A stretch of 64,000 bases of DNA from Candidatus Sulfotelmatobacter sp. (GCA_035498555.1 DATKAB010000003.1:56039-120038), one strand, 5' to 3'. Positions 8,238 through 17,765 are shown, counted from the first letter of the stretch. The notes: generated by a model not told the origin, from the letters alone. Program-made: numbers and translations.

Positions 8238-8957
8238 TTACTGGCCTCCGCCCAGCGTGCCGGTCGCCGGACGCGTCGCCGCCGGAGCGCTGCCGACCGG
8301 CATCTTGGTGACCTGCGCCGGACGGGCCGCGCTCGCGCCGGCCATCGCCTTGCTCAGCCGCACGGTCAGCTCGTCGACGTCCTGGGCGACGCCTTCGACC
8401 CGCGCGTTCAACCATCCCGACACCATCAGAGTGGGAATCGCGATGATCAGACCGAACGCCGTGGTGTGGAGCGCTTCCGAGATGCCCGACGCCAGATAGG
8501 CCGAACGCTGGGCCGCGTCGGCGACTCCGACGCCCGAGATCGCGGTGATGAGACCGGTGATGGTGCCGAGGAGCCCGATCAACGTGGCCGAGTTGGCGAG
8601 CACGTTGAGCGCGGGCAGTCGCTTGGAGAGATCGGGCAGCACCAGGACGGTCGCATCGTCGGCGGCCGACTGGAGCGCCGCCTCGTCGTGACCGGCGGTG
8701 TGCAGCATGGCCTGCGCCACGCGCGCGACCGGGGCGTTCGACTGCGTGCTGACGTTACGCGCGCCCATCAGATCGCCGCGCGTCGCATGGCGCACCAGAT
8801 CGTCGGTGAACTTGCGGCCGTTGAGCGCCGTGGCGCGGCCGATGATGATCAACCGCTCGATGACGATCGCGGTGATCACCACCGCGATCACCAGAACGGC
8901 ATGCATGTACATGCCGCCCTCTTTGTAGAAGGTGGCTACCGCCGAAATCGCATTCAT
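8238..8957 (-). CDS. MotA/TolQ/ExbB-family proton channel subunit
   Basis: This 239-residue inner-membrane protein has three TM helices (about residues 18-40, 118-142 and 165-190) and the family core: LANSATLIGLLGTITGLITAISG followed by ISEALHTTAFGLIIAIPTLMVSGWLN. These helices line the proton path in TolQ, ExbB and MotA. The start at 8957 is supported by an AGAAAGGAG Shine-Dalgarno 8-10 nt upstream and by a 4-bp ATGA overlap with the preceding gene. The C-terminal 30 residues are a Pro/Ala-rich extension. With the two ExbD proteins downstream it would form the energy-converting motor of the cluster. Confidence 0.92.
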   Translation of the reverse strand: MNAISAVATFYKEGGMYMHAVLVIAVVITAIVIERLIIIGRATALNGRKFTDDLVRHATRGDLMGARNVSTQSNAPVARVAQAMLHTAGHDEAALQSAADDATVLVLPDLSKRLPALNVLANSATLIGLLGTITGLITAISGVGVADAAQRSAYLASGISEALHTTAFGLIIAIPTLMVSGWLNARVEGVAQDVDELTVRLSKAMAGASAARPAQVTKMPVGSAPAATRPATGTLGGGQ

Positions 8958-9349
8958 CGGGAAGGCTCCTTTCTGGCCTCGATCGCGGATGACGAGTTCA
9001 TTTGAATCCACTGGGGATAGATCGTGCTCTGGCCCAGTTGACGGCTGGACTTGAGGTAGCGGTGATTCTGAAAATCCATGAAGCGACGCTGATCGCGGGC
9101 GGTGATGAACAGCACCTGGGGAACGGCGACCTCGCCCTCGATGTGGATCTCATCAAGGGTGCGCGAACCACCCGCGGATGCGCCGAGCGAGTCGGAGCCG
9201 GCGGGACGCTTGCCGGATGCCGCCGGCGATTTCGCCTGAGCCGGACTCGCGGCGCGGGCCGGCTTCGAAGCCGCGCGCCGCGCCGTGGCCGCATTCGCGG
9301 CAGCGGGCATCAGCGTGAGCATCAGGGCCAACGCGAGGGTTCGAATCAT
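8954..9349 (-). CDS. Small exported Ala-rich protein of the trans-envelope cluster
   Basis: This 131-residue protein has a clear signal peptide (MIRTLALALMLTLMPAAANA), then an Ala/Lys/Ser-rich linker (about residues 21-60), and a short C-terminal region with DEIHIEGEVAVPQVLFITARD and FMDFQNHRYLKSS. I do not recognise a family. The DEIHIEGEVAVPQVLF phrase resembles segments of small periplasmic proteins found beside TolQ/TolR genes, so a periplasmic accessory role is plausible but unproven. Both ends are coupled: it overlaps the TPR gene upstream and the TolQ gene downstream by 4 bp (ATGA each time). Confidence 0.7.
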   Translation of the reverse strand: MIRTLALALMLTLMPAAANAATARRAASKPARAASPAQAKSPAASGKRPAGSDSLGASAGGSRTLDEIHIEGEVAVPQVLFITARDQRRFMDFQNHRYLKSSRQLGQSTIYPQWIQMNSSSAIEARKEPSR

Positions 9350-10308
9350 TTCTCGCTCCGCTTCTGGGCCAGCTCCTTGCCCGGGTTCTTCTCGAACACC
9401 TGCGCGAGCCCGTCGGGATCGTCGCTGGCGCGCTCGCGGTATTCCTTGAACCGCCTGGCGGCGGCCTGGTCGTCAAAGGCGTAGAACTTCTCCAGGATGG
9501 CGAGGTTGTAGTACGGGCCCGCGAGCTTCGGGTCGATCTCGATCGCTTGGTCGAAGGCCTTGCGCGCGGCGTCGGGATCGCCGGCGCGCAGCTTCACGAT
9601 GCCGTAGTTGTTCTGGCTCACCGCGCTGTGCGGATGGCGGTGCACGTCCGATTCGGCGAGGTCGGCAGCCGGCGCGGGGTCGGACCCGCGCAAGGTCAGA
9701 TAGACGGCCGACGAGCCGAGTGAGCGGCGCGCGTCCTGAGGGACCGAATTCATGATCGCCTCGGCGAGATCCGGGCGGTCGATCGCGTCGTAGTGGAGCG
9801 CGAGCCCGGCGAGGAGCTCGGGCGACAGCGTGCCGGGACACGCGCTGGCGCCGGTGCGCGCCGCTTCGAGCATCCGGATGGCCTCGTCGTGGCGGCCCGC
9901 GTCGAATTCGAGCTTGGAAAGCAGCGAGAGCGCCGGCGCGTAGCACGGGTCGCGATCGAGAGCCTGGCGCAGCTCGAGCTCGGCGCGAATCAGCGAATCG
10001 GCGTCGGCATACGCGACTGCGATGGCGAACGGCCAGTAGGGCTCGCGGGGCGCCAGCTTCTCCTGCTCGCGGTACTCGGCGACCCTTCCTTCGACGCCGG
10101 CCAGCGGAATGGGGGCGGAACTCTGCGCGCGGCGTTCGGTCACGGCGTGCGGCCGCCAGCCGATGAAGTGCCCGAACAGGCTGAAGCCGCATCCGCTCGA
10201 CGAGAGGCCGAGCGCGATCAGCGCCGCCGACGAGAGCAGCGCGCGAACGCCGCCGGACACCGGGCGTCGTTCCTCACGCCGATTCGAAGTGCGTGCGGTG
10301 GTGCTCAT
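9346..10308 (-). CDS. TPR protein, probable lipoprotein, of the trans-envelope cluster
   Basis: This 320-residue protein has an N-terminal hydrophobic stretch ending in LGLSSSGCGF, where the Cys could be lipidated although the lipobox is weak. The rest consists of about five TPR-like helical pairs, including APREPYWPFAIAVAYADADS, ELELRQALDRDPCYAPALSL and the canonical AVSQNNYGIVKLRAGDPDAA with FDQAIEIDPKLAGPYYNLA. TPR lipoproteins such as AglT/GltE and GltC are constant parts of the Agl-Glt machinery, so a scaffold role at the outer membrane is the best guess. The ATG at 10308 overlaps the stop of the giant TPR gene by 4 bp. Confidence 0.8.
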   Translation of the reverse strand: MSTTARTSNRREERRPVSGGVRALLSSAALIALGLSSSGCGFSLFGHFIGWRPHAVTERRAQSSAPIPLAGVEGRVAEYREQEKLAPREPYWPFAIAVAYADADSLIRAELELRQALDRDPCYAPALSLLSKLEFDAGRHDEAIRMLEAARTGASACPGTLSPELLAGLALHYDAIDRPDLAEAIMNSVPQDARRSLGSSAVYLTLRGSDPAPAADLAESDVHRHPHSAVSQNNYGIVKLRAGDPDAARKAFDQAIEIDPKLAGPYYNLAILEKFYAFDDQAAARRFKEYRERASDDPDGLAQVFEKNPGKELAQKRSEK

Positions 10309-13300
10309 GGCTCGCTCCCCTGGCTGGTCATGCTGGCGGTTCGACCCCTGGATCCGCGGTGGCTCTTGGCCTCCGCCCGTTCGCTCGACTTCGACTTGCC
10401 GCCGTGCGCGCGGGACGGCAAATCCGATTTCGCGGGGTGCACCTTGTCGGCCGCCACCGCCGCCGCCAGCGGGTAATCCGTTTCGGGGCGGTAGTAGAAG
10501 CGGTCCGACATGCGCTGGAACAAGGACTGCTGCGCCTTGCCCATCCACGAGTCGTCCGACGAATCCTTGGCCCGCTGGCGCAAGAGCTCCGCCCACACGC
10601 CCTCGCCCCGGTCGTAGAAGGGCTGAGCCTGTTGGTGGAGCACCTGGTCGTAGGCGGTCAGATCGTCCCCTTTGATATCGGCAGGACGCTCGCTCTTCTG
10701 CAGCGCGTCGCCGAATCCGACCAGGGCCTCGCCGATCCGGTAAGTGGCGGCGTGGGACCATTCTGCAACCCCGACATTCACGCATTCCCGGAAGCGCGAA
10801 AGAACCTGGTCGAGCAGCTTCTGCTTGGCCGGGATGGACTTCTCGAGCGGCTGGCGGATCGCGGCTGACGAGTAGGCGGCGAACGACTCCTCGCCCTGGT
10901 CGAAGCGGATCTCAGCGATCAGCGGCTTCGAGGCCAGATCGGGGTGGGCCGCCGCCAGCTTCAAGTACTGCGCGAGGTGCGAGGGCGGCTCGCTCGAGGC
11001 GCTCGCGACCGGAGCGGCCGCCGCGACGCCCTTCTTGAGCTTCGAGCGGATCGGTGCCGGGGGCGGAATCAGCGTCGAGATCGGGTGGGACGGGCTCACG
11101 GTCTTGAGCTCGCGGCGCGCGAGATCCTCGAGGAAGTCCATGGCCGCCGCCACGTCATCCGGATACCGGTGCACGTAGGCGAGGTGCAGCTGGTCGGCAC
11201 GGTCGGTGAGCCCGGCGCCCGCGTAGAGATCGGCGGCCTTGAGCCAGGCGTCGCGAGCCACCGAGTCCTGCGGGAAGGCTTTCACGAAGTCCTCGTAGCC
11301 CTGGGCCGCGCGCGCCTTCTCGCCCTTTTCCTCCCATTGCTTCGCGATCTGGAGATGCGCGTCGCGCAGGAACTCGCTGTTCGGGAAGTGCAGGATCAGA
11401 TTCTGCATGGCATTGACGCTCGCCTCGGTCTTGCCGGCCTTCTGGTAGGCCAGTCCCGCGCGGTACTCGGCGAGATCCGCGTGTTCGTAGCCGGGCCAAC
11501 TGGTCGCCACCTTCTCGAACAGTTCGGCATGTTTCGCGTACGCGGTCGAGTCGGCGGCCACCGCCGCTTCCGCCTGGCGATAGGCGCAGATCGGAATCGC
11601 GCGCTCGGCGCGGCGTGCCAGCGAGTCGACGCCGGCCGTGCGCGCCGCGGTCATGGCGGCGGCATAAGCCGCGCCCGCCTGATCGAACTGGTCGAGGCGC
11701 AGGTAGGAGTCGGCGCGCAGCATGGCGGCGAGCGGGGCGCGCGAATCCGAAGGATGCTGGGTCGCGAACTTCCCGAAGAACTCGGCGGACCGGTCGTACC
11801 AGCGGTGGGCGAACGCCAGATTGCCTTCGCGCCACAAGAGATCGGCGGCGCGCGGATGCTGCGGGTAGCGTTGGAGCAGCTGATCGGCCGCGCTCATCAC
11901 CGCGGTGGCGAGCGAATCGCTACCGAGCGGATGCGGACCGGTCCCGGCGCTCCGCGACGCCTCGTACCAGCTGTCGGTGACCGCGACCTCCTGCCACAGC
12001 GCCAGTTGCGCCGTGCTGTCCGGGCCGCCCTTCGCCGCCGCCGCGTAGTGCGCCAGCGCGGCCGGATAGTCCCCAACGCTCGCGCAGGCCTCGCCGGCGT
12101 TCAGGTGGAGCGCGGGCGCGTCGGGGTCGTCCGGCCAGTGGGAGAGGATGGTGTCGTAGAGCTGCAGCGCCTCGCGCCACTCCCACGCGGAATTGGTCTT
12201 CCGCGCCTCGAGGTGGTGCTCGAGGGCCACTGACTTGAGTCCCCCGCGTGCGAACTCCGACCCCGCGGTGCGCACCGAATCGGAGGCTTGAGCCCTGGCC
12301 CAGTCGCTCCCCGGGGCGAACTGCGATGCGTACTTGAGCTGAGCATCGCGCACCTGGTCGGGCTTCTCCCAGCGGCGATAGGTTTCGGCGAGCAGCTGTG
12401 CGTTCTCGAGGGCCTCGGGCGCCAGCGGGTAGCGCGTGAGCGCCAGCTCCTCGCTGGCGGCCGCGTCGGCGAACAGGCTGTAGCGGCGCTGGTAGGCGGC
12501 CAGCGACATCAGCAGCTTCATCTCGTAGGGGCGGGTGCCGAGGGTGTCGAAGTACATCGCGAACGCCGGCGCGCCGCCGGCGCGGGCCATGGCCTGGATC
12601 AGATCCGACTCGGCCTCCTTGTGGACGTCCACCTGGATCGGCGCGTGCCCCGGAGCGTCGTACAGATCGAGCACCCGACGGAACGCGTCGACCGCCTGGA
12701 GGTAGCGCTCGGCGTTGTACTCCGCCCAGCCCATCTTGTAGAGCGCGGTGACGGCGAGGCTGGTGTCGCCGCCGGCCGCGGCGCGCTGGTAGAGGGTCAC
12801 GCCGCTGGCGAAGTCGCGATCATTGAAGTTGAGGTCGGCCATGCGCAGGTAGGATTCCTGGCAATAGGGCGACTCGGGAAAGGAGCTCACCAGCTCCTGG
12901 AAGTAGGGAACCGCGGCCGGATCGCCGTCGTCGGCCAGAATCATCGCGGCGTTGAAGAGCACCGCGTCCCGGTGCGGGAAATCCGGATCCTGCTTGAGAA
13001 TCGCGACGTAGAGATCGAGCGCCGTCCGATCGCTCAGCTGCGGCAGGTGCCCGGTGGGCTGGCCGGCCGCCTGCGCCTTCAGATAGGCGGCCATCTGTTC
13101 GCGGAACTGCTGCCGGGCGTCCACCAGCATCAGGTCGGCCAGCCGGAATCGCACCTCTCCGCGAGCCGGCGATTCGGGGTGGCGCCCGAGAAAGGTCTGA
13201 AGGCTCTCGATCGCGCGCATGCGCCACTCGGCAGCCTCGGCCGGCTCCTCCACGTCAGTGGCGAGCGAGGTCGAGTCGTTCTCATGACCCGCGGCGGCCG

Positions 13301-15329
13301 CAGGGAGCTCGAGCGAATCGGGCACCCCGAGCTGGATGGCGAGGCCGTATCGGGAGGAGGCGAGGCCGTAGTCAATGCCCTCGCGCTCGTCGTTCATGGC
13401 GTCGAGCGCCGCTTCGACCGCCTCGGTGGCGGTGCGGGAGCGGAGCGCCCGGTGCCGGACCTCCATCGAGTCGGCGCTCGACTCGAGCCAGGCGAGCCGC
13501 CGCTCTTCGAGCCGGAGCGCGGGGCTGCTCGAGGTCGCGGTCAGGCAGGAATCGATGGTCCCGCCCAGCGCTCGCGCCCGCGAGAGCAACTGTCCGGCCG
13601 CGATCCCGAGCGAATCCGAGCGAGTGATGAGACCGGGCCGCCACGAGTCACGATACGAGCGCGCGATCAGGGACGGCGTCGCGATCACCATGCTCTCCGC
13701 CACCGCTTCGATCGCACGCGCCAGACCCTGTTCGGCGGCGAGCATGGAATCGGCGCTCGGGAATCCCTGCGGCAGCCGGTGGGTGCGCTGGAGCGCGGGG
13801 TCGGAAAGGTAGTAGAAGCGCATGCCATTCATCCACAGCTCGTGGGCGAGCGCGGTGCGGACGATGCGCTCGAGCCGCCGGCCGAGATGGAGCGTGGCCG
13901 AGTCGCGCACCGCCGCCAGCTGCTGGTTGAGCGCGCCGAGCGTGCGGCGAAGCGAGTCGAGCTGGGCGGCGCGATCGCTCAACAGGCGCATCTCCCCCTG
14001 GGACCGCTCGAGCCCCACCGACAGGTAGCGCTGCCGCTCGGCGAGCTCGGCGCGTTCGCGCTCCACGTCGCGGCGCGCGCCGTCGCGCTCGTAGCGCAGC
14101 TCCTCCAGCTGCCGCTCGGATTGCGTCACCTGCCGGGACGCTTCGGCGGTCGGGGGCGCCACCGTCCAGCGCCAGGGCGCGAGCGCGCTCGCGTCGAGCG
14201 GGGGAGGTTCGCGCATCGGATGTTGCGTCAGGTCTTCGGCGGCCACCGCCAGGCTCTCCGCCGCGACTCGCGCAGCATCGGCATCGAGCGCCAGGGTAGG
14301 GGAGCCGGCTGGAGCGCCGGCCCATGCGGTCCACAGCGAATCGAAGTTGCCGCTCTCGAGCATGGCGCGAAGCGCGGCGTTCTCATTCGACCAGTCGCGA
14401 TCCACGGCGGCGTACGCCTGCTCGGCCGCCGCCCAGTCGCGCGCGTCGAGCCGCTGGCTCGCCAGCGCCATCCGTACCGCGCGCGCCTCGGCGTAGCTGG
14501 AGTCCAGGGCCAGCAGGCTCTCGAGCTGGCTCGTCCCGGCCGAGGAGTCGCCCTGTTCGAGCGCCAGCAGGCCCAGCAGGTGGCGCGCGCGGCTCGAGTA
14601 GCGGCTGCCTGGCGGCACGCTCCGAAGCAGCGCGGTCGGATCGCCACCGTGGTCCAGTATCCGGCCGGCCTGCCGCAGCAGGGCCTCGCCGGCCAGATCT
14701 CGGCCGAGCCGCGTGGTGGTGTCGGCGGCGAGCTCGATCCATTCCCGCTCTTCGTCACCGCCCTGCGCCGCGACCGCGCGCGCCTTGAGAAACGACTGGA
14801 GCGCGGGCGAGCTCGCCGCCAGGCGCTCGAGGGTCGAGTCGGGTGCGCTCGCGGTGGTGTCGGGCGCCAGGCTCATCCCCTGAGACTCGAGAATCGCGCG
14901 CTGATAGCCGAGCCAGCGGGTGAACGGAGTCGGATCGGGCCAACCCTCGACCTGTCGCGCCAGCGCCACGAACCGGCTCGGGGTTCCCTGCTCGAGGTAT
15001 CCGAGCCCGAGCAGGAACGCCGCGCGGTCCGCCTCGGCGAATCCCGGCTTGCTCCAGTCGAGCGGCTCGAGCGCCGCGATCATCGCCCGTGTGTCGCCGG
15101 CGCGGCGCGCCGCCACCGCTCGCCTGAGCGCGAGCCAGTCGGCGCCGAGCGAGTCGGACGCCACGCGCAGCGCGCGCAGGGAGTCGGGCGGCACGCTCGC
15201 GAGCCGCGGAGCGCGGGCTGCCGAATCCACGGGCGCCGTCGAGGCACGGGCAGGGCCGGGCGAGCCGCTCGCAAGAGCGGTCGCGGTGAGAACAATGCCC
15301 AGCGCCCGAACGACGTCGTGTCGTTTCAC
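10305..15329 (-). CDS. Giant periplasmic TPR/coiled-coil protein (1674 aa)
   Basis: This 1674-residue exported protein starts with a signal peptide (VVRALGIVLTATALASGSP, cleavage near residue 29). Residues 30-370 are helical repeats. A strong coiled coil follows at about 390-480 (ESERQLEELRYERDGARRD and the next segments). From about residue 700 to 1480 there are many TPR-like pairs, for example YQESYLRMADLNFNDRDFAS, YKMGWAEYNAERYLQAVDAF and YRAGLAYQKAGKTEASVNAM. The C-terminus is Lys/Ser-rich and disordered. Its size, export and position resemble the giant TPR protein GltI/AgmK of Myxococcus, though no orthology can be shown by eye. It lies 11 bp from the preceding gene and overlaps the next by 4 bp, so it is firmly in the operon. 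Confidence 0.85.
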   Translation of the reverse strand: MKRHDVVRALGIVLTATALASGSPGPARASTAPVDSAARAPRLASVPPDSLRALRVASDSLGADWLALRRAVAARRAGDTRAMIAALEPLDWSKPGFAEADRAAFLLGLGYLEQGTPSRFVALARQVEGWPDPTPFTRWLGYQRAILESQGMSLAPDTTASAPDSTLERLAASSPALQSFLKARAVAAQGGDEEREWIELAADTTTRLGRDLAGEALLRQAGRILDHGGDPTALLRSVPPGSRYSSRARHLLGLLALEQGDSSAGTSQLESLLALDSSYAEARAVRMALASQRLDARDWAAAEQAYAAVDRDWSNENAALRAMLESGNFDSLWTAWAGAPAGSPTLALDADAARVAAESLAVAAEDLTQHPMREPPPLDASALAPWRWTVAPPTAEASRQVTQSERQLEELRYERDGARRDVERERAELAERQRYLSVGLERSQGEMRLLSDRAAQLDSLRRTLGALNQQLAAVRDSATLHLGRRLERIVRTALAHELWMNGMRFYYLSDPALQRTHRLPQGFPSADSMLAAEQGLARAIEAVAESMVIATPSLIARSYRDSWRPGLITRSDSLGIAAGQLLSRARALGGTIDSCLTATSSSPALRLEERRLAWLESSADSMEVRHRALRSRTATEAVEAALDAMNDEREGIDYGLASSRYGLAIQLGVPDSLELPAAAAGHENDSTSLATDVEEPAEAAEWRMRAIESLQTFLGRHPESPARGEVRFRLADLMLVDARQQFREQMAAYLKAQAAGQPTGHLPQLSDRTALDLYVAILKQDPDFPHRDAVLFNAAMILADDGDPAAVPYFQELVSSFPESPYCQESYLRMADLNFNDRDFASGVTLYQRAAAGGDTSLAVTALYKMGWAEYNAERYLQAVDAFRRVLDLYDAPGHAPIQVDVHKEAESDLIQAMARAGGAPAFAMYFDTLGTRPYEMKLLMSLAAYQRRYSLFADAAASEELALTRYPLAPEALENAQLLAETYRRWEKPDQVRDAQLKYASQFAPGSDWARAQASDSVRTAGSEFARGGLKSVALEHHLEARKTNSAWEWREALQLYDTILSHWPDDPDAPALHLNAGEACASVGDYPAALAHYAAAAKGGPDSTAQLALWQEVAVTDSWYEASRSAGTGPHPLGSDSLATAVMSAADQLLQRYPQHPRAADLLWREGNLAFAHRWYDRSAEFFGKFATQHPSDSRAPLAAMLRADSYLRLDQFDQAGAAYAAAMTAARTAGVDSLARRAERAIPICAYRQAEAAVAADSTAYAKHAELFEKVATSWPGYEHADLAEYRAGLAYQKAGKTEASVNAMQNLILHFPNSEFLRDAHLQIAKQWEEKGEKARAAQGYEDFVKAFPQDSVARDAWLKAADLYAGAGLTDRADQLHLAYVHRYPDDVAAAMDFLEDLARRELKTVSPSHPISTLIPPPAPIRSKLKKGVAAAAPVASASSEPPSHLAQYLKLAAAHPDLASKPLIAEIRFDQGEESFAAYSSAAIRQPLEKSIPAKQKLLDQVLSRFRECVNVGVAEWSHAATYRIGEALVGFGDALQKSERPADIKGDDLTAYDQVLHQQAQPFYDRGEGVWAELLRQRAKDSSDDSWMGKAQQSLFQRMSDRFYYRPETDYPLAAAVAADKVHPAKSDLPSRAHGGKSKSSERAEAKSHRGSRGRTASMTSQGSEP

Positions 15330-15340
15330 GGTCGAAGTTC

Positions 15341-16204
15341 TCAGCTACCGATGGGTGGAGCGCCGGCGTCGTGAACCCAGGTGCTGGCCTGAATGCTGGG
15401 CGCGCCCGGGTCGACCTGGACGGTGGACAGATCGAGCTTGAGAACCGTGAGCCGATCGCGCGCCGGGTCGAGGCTCACATAGCCCGTGTCGCCGGAAGGC
15501 CATCGCTCGCCGTTCAAGATCACGCTCACCACCTGCTCGCGCGGCTCGATCAGTCCGTGGAACATCTGCACCACGCCGCCCTGGCGCAGCGTCGTCCTCT
15601 GGTCGTCGCTGAGCGGAACGCTGAGGACGCCACCGTCCTCGAGCTGAATGCCGACCGATGCGATCGCGGCGCCGGCGGGATAGCCGCTCAGCACGACCAT
15701 CAGCGAGGTGCGCTGGTCGCCGGTGAAGTCCTTTTCCAGCACCGCCAGCCGCGTGCGCTGGTCCGAGAGCTGGCGGTCCATCTGATCGAGCTGCTGCTCG
15801 AGCGTGCCCAGCTCGGTGACGCTGGCGAGGAGCTGCTCCTTCTGGCGCTGATCGTCGAGCCGGGCGATCGAGTCGCGGCCCGCCATGATCCGGGCCAGCA
15901 GCTCGCGATAGGCGAGGAAGCGCGGATCGATCGATTCCGCCCCACCCTTCCGGTCCGCTGGCTTCTCGCTCAGGCGGTCTTCACGCGCCCGGATGAAGTC
16001 GACGTTGGCCTTGAGGAAGCGAAGCGTCGGGTACTTTTCCTTCCTGGGCTTCACGCGTTCGACGCGGATCTCGCGGACTCCCTCGGCATCGTCGGAGCGG
16101 GCCACGCGCGGGAGGAGCGCCGCCGCGGCCAGCAGTACGGTCAGGCCGTGGCCGAGCAAGCGCGGCGCGGCTCGCCGGGGGCGGGGCATGGATTCGGTCC
16201 GCAT
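15341..16204 (-). CDS. Exported coiled-coil protein of the trans-envelope cluster, unknown function
   Basis: This 287-residue protein has a signal peptide (LLGHGLTVLLAAAALLPRVARS). A Lys/Arg-rich segment follows, then a coiled coil at about residues 95-165 (LLASVTELGTLEQQLDQMDR, QLSDQRTRLAVLEKDF). The C-terminal half, about 170-287, is predicted beta-rich (SLMVVLSGYPAGAAIASVGI, VVSVILNGERWPSGDTGYVS). I know no family for it. The ATG at 16204 has GGAGAGG about 9 nt upstream. It lies 5 bp after the gene at 16210 and 11 bp before the giant TPR gene. A periplasmic connector in the complex is possible. Confidence 0.7.
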   Translation of the reverse strand: MRTESMPRPRRAAPRLLGHGLTVLLAAAALLPRVARSDDAEGVREIRVERVKPRKEKYPTLRFLKANVDFIRAREDRLSEKPADRKGGAESIDPRFLAYRELLARIMAGRDSIARLDDQRQKEQLLASVTELGTLEQQLDQMDRQLSDQRTRLAVLEKDFTGDQRTSLMVVLSGYPAGAAIASVGIQLEDGGVLSVPLSDDQRTTLRQGGVVQMFHGLIEPREQVVSVILNGERWPSGDTGYVSLDPARDRLTVLKLDLSTVQVDPGAPSIQASTWVHDAGAPPIGS

Positions 16205-16209
16205 GGCGA

Positions 16210-16812
16210 TCACCCTCTCCAGGTGCGGCGCACCTTGCCGGCGCTCGCGTCCACCATCACGAACAGCGAGGCCGAATGGGGCGCGGTGTAGACCAGCGTC
16301 CAGGTGGTGGGGTCGGGGTCCGCGTCCTGGAAGGCGCCGCGCATCAGCAGCATCGCGCTGAGATGACCCTGGTGCTTCTGGCGGAAGGCGTGGCCCACCT
16401 GGCGGTCTGCGGCCTGGAGCGCCGCGCCGCTGTCCATCCAGTTCTGCGCGAGCGGCGGCGCCTGAAACTTCATCGCCAGGTTCTCGGCCTGAACGATCTT
16501 GTCGTTGCGGACCGAGTAGGCGCGCGCCTGATCGAGGCTCGCCGAGTAGAACAGATAGCCCCAGCGCACCGCCGCGCCACTGTCGTCGAGATCGTCGTCG
16601 TTCTCGACGTAGATCAGCTGCGCGTCGGCCGCCCACGAGCGCGCGGCATTCTGAGCCAGCTCGACGCCCGCCTTGGCCGCGAACGGCGCCGGGTGGCCGG
16701 CCAGGGCCGCCGGGGGCGACGCGAACCCCAGCAGTGCCAGGGCCAGGCCGGCGAGTCCGATGGCGCGCCTCGACGTGAGCCCACGCGCGGGACGTCGCTC
16801 GATGTGAGTCAT
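16210..16812 (-). CDS. Exported protein of the trans-envelope cluster, unknown function
   Basis: This 200-residue protein has a signal peptide (RRAIGLAGLALALLGFASPP) followed by a largely helical, acidic domain (WAADAQLIYVENDDDLDDSG). The C-terminal 40 residues read TTWTLVYTAPHSASLFVMVD and then ASAGKVRRTW. That Trp-rich strand plus a D-A-S-A-G-K-V turn looks like the end of a PepSY-like domain, but the match is too short to name. The gene is 10 bp downstream of the SH3/beta-barrel gene and 5 bp upstream of the coiled-coil gene, so it is co-transcribed with the machine genes. Confidence 0.68.
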   Translation of the reverse strand: MTHIERRPARGLTSRRAIGLAGLALALLGFASPPAALAGHPAPFAAKAGVELAQNAARSWAADAQLIYVENDDDLDDSGAAVRWGYLFYSASLDQARAYSVRNDKIVQAENLAMKFQAPPLAQNWMDSGAALQAADRQVGHAFRQKHQGHLSAMLLMRGAFQDADPDPTTWTLVYTAPHSASLFVMVDASAGKVRRTWRG

Positions 16813-16822
16813 GGTCGTGCTC

Positions 16823-17749
16823 CTAGAAGAGGTAGGAAGTCCCGAGCGTGAATTCGATGTTGTTGTTCTGGCGGCGCGCGTTGTCGGCGCCGGTCTTGAA
16901 GCGGTAGTCGCGCACTTCCCAGCGGACCGCGGTGCGCTTGGAGAGGAACAGCTCGACGCCGCCGCCGTAATTGGTGCTGGGCTCCACCTGGCCCTGCATG
17001 ATCGCGGAGCCGAGGCCACCGCTCAGATAGGGCACCATCTGGCGCCCGGGCAGCAGCTCCCAGGTGAGGTTGAGGTTGTAGTAGAGCATGTCGAAATCCT
17101 CCTCCTCGAGCATCAGGCCGAAGAGGCTCTCGACGATCTCGGCGGGACGATTGACGTGAGTCCAGGCGACCGTGCCCTCGAACTGGATCCGATCGAAGAC
17201 GTAGTAGCCGACGCGCCCGCCGAGCGCGAGCGAGTTGGACTTGCGGTCGAAGGCGTAGGCGCCGGCATAGCCGGTGAGAATCACGGCGCCGGTGCGTGAA
17301 TACATCTTGGGGTTGGGCTTGAATTCGAGATCGGTGAAGTCGTCGAATTCCTTGCACAGCGACGCGTGGACCCAGCCGCTCTCGGTCGGCGATACGCGCA
17401 CGTTGTCCCAGTCGCCGCTCTTGGCGATGATCGGGAACTCGGAGCCGCTCTTGTAGACCCCGGCGATCGCGTAGTTGTCGCCGGGCCCGGAGCGCAGCAC
17501 GACCTGCGACTTGCCGAGCAGCCGCACCTTGCGGATGGCGTGACCGCTCGGCGGGGTCATGAGTGACGTTGCCGAGGTGTCCGGAGTCGCCGGGAATGCG
17601 GCAGGAGCGGGCACGCCCTGATTCGTCGAGTCGGCCGGCGCCGCGGCAGCGTCCTCGGCGCGGGCGCGCGCCCCCCAGGTCAGGGCGAGCAGCGCCGCCA
17701 GCGCGACCGGTCGCGCGAAACCAATCAGGGATCGGGGTGGGCGAGTCAT
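16823..17749 (-). CDS. Outer-membrane beta-barrel protein with N-terminal SH3 domain
   Basis: This 308-residue protein has a signal peptide (PVALAALLALTWGARARAED) and a Pro/Thr-rich linker. A bacterial SH3 (SH3b) domain follows at about residues 70-130 (VVLRSGPGDNYAIAGVYKSG, then SGDWDNVRV and GWVHASL). The C-terminal region is an outer-membrane beta-barrel of the OmpA-like/outer_membrane_beta type: GAVILTGYAGAYAF, NSLALGGRVGYYVFDRIQFE, MVPYLSGGLGSAIMQGQVEP, ending ...EFTLGTSYLF with a terminal Phe. SH3b domains usually bind peptidoglycan or peptides, so this protein may link the barrel to the cell wall. Small barrels of this sort (GltA/GltB/GltH, NfsA/B) belong to Agl-Glt/Nfs complexes. Spacing to its neighbours is 16 and 10 bp. 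Confidence 0.83.
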   Translation of the reverse strand: MTRPPRSLIGFARPVALAALLALTWGARARAEDAAAAPADSTNQGVPAPAAFPATPDTSATSLMTPPSGHAIRKVRLLGKSQVVLRSGPGDNYAIAGVYKSGSEFPIIAKSGDWDNVRVSPTESGWVHASLCKEFDDFTDLEFKPNPKMYSRTGAVILTGYAGAYAFDRKSNSLALGGRVGYYVFDRIQFEGTVAWTHVNRPAEIVESLFGLMLEEEDFDMLYYNLNLTWELLPGRQMVPYLSGGLGSAIMQGQVEPSTNYGGGVELFLSKRTAVRWEVRDYRFKTGADNARRQNNNIEFTLGTSYLF

Positions 17750-17765
17750 CGTGAATTCCCTTTCG

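Noticed and set aside
12288..15374. A 1028-codon plus-strand frame opposite the giant TPR gene.
   Set aside because: Its composition is Arg/Gly/His-rich without domains; it is a shadow of the minus-strand gene.
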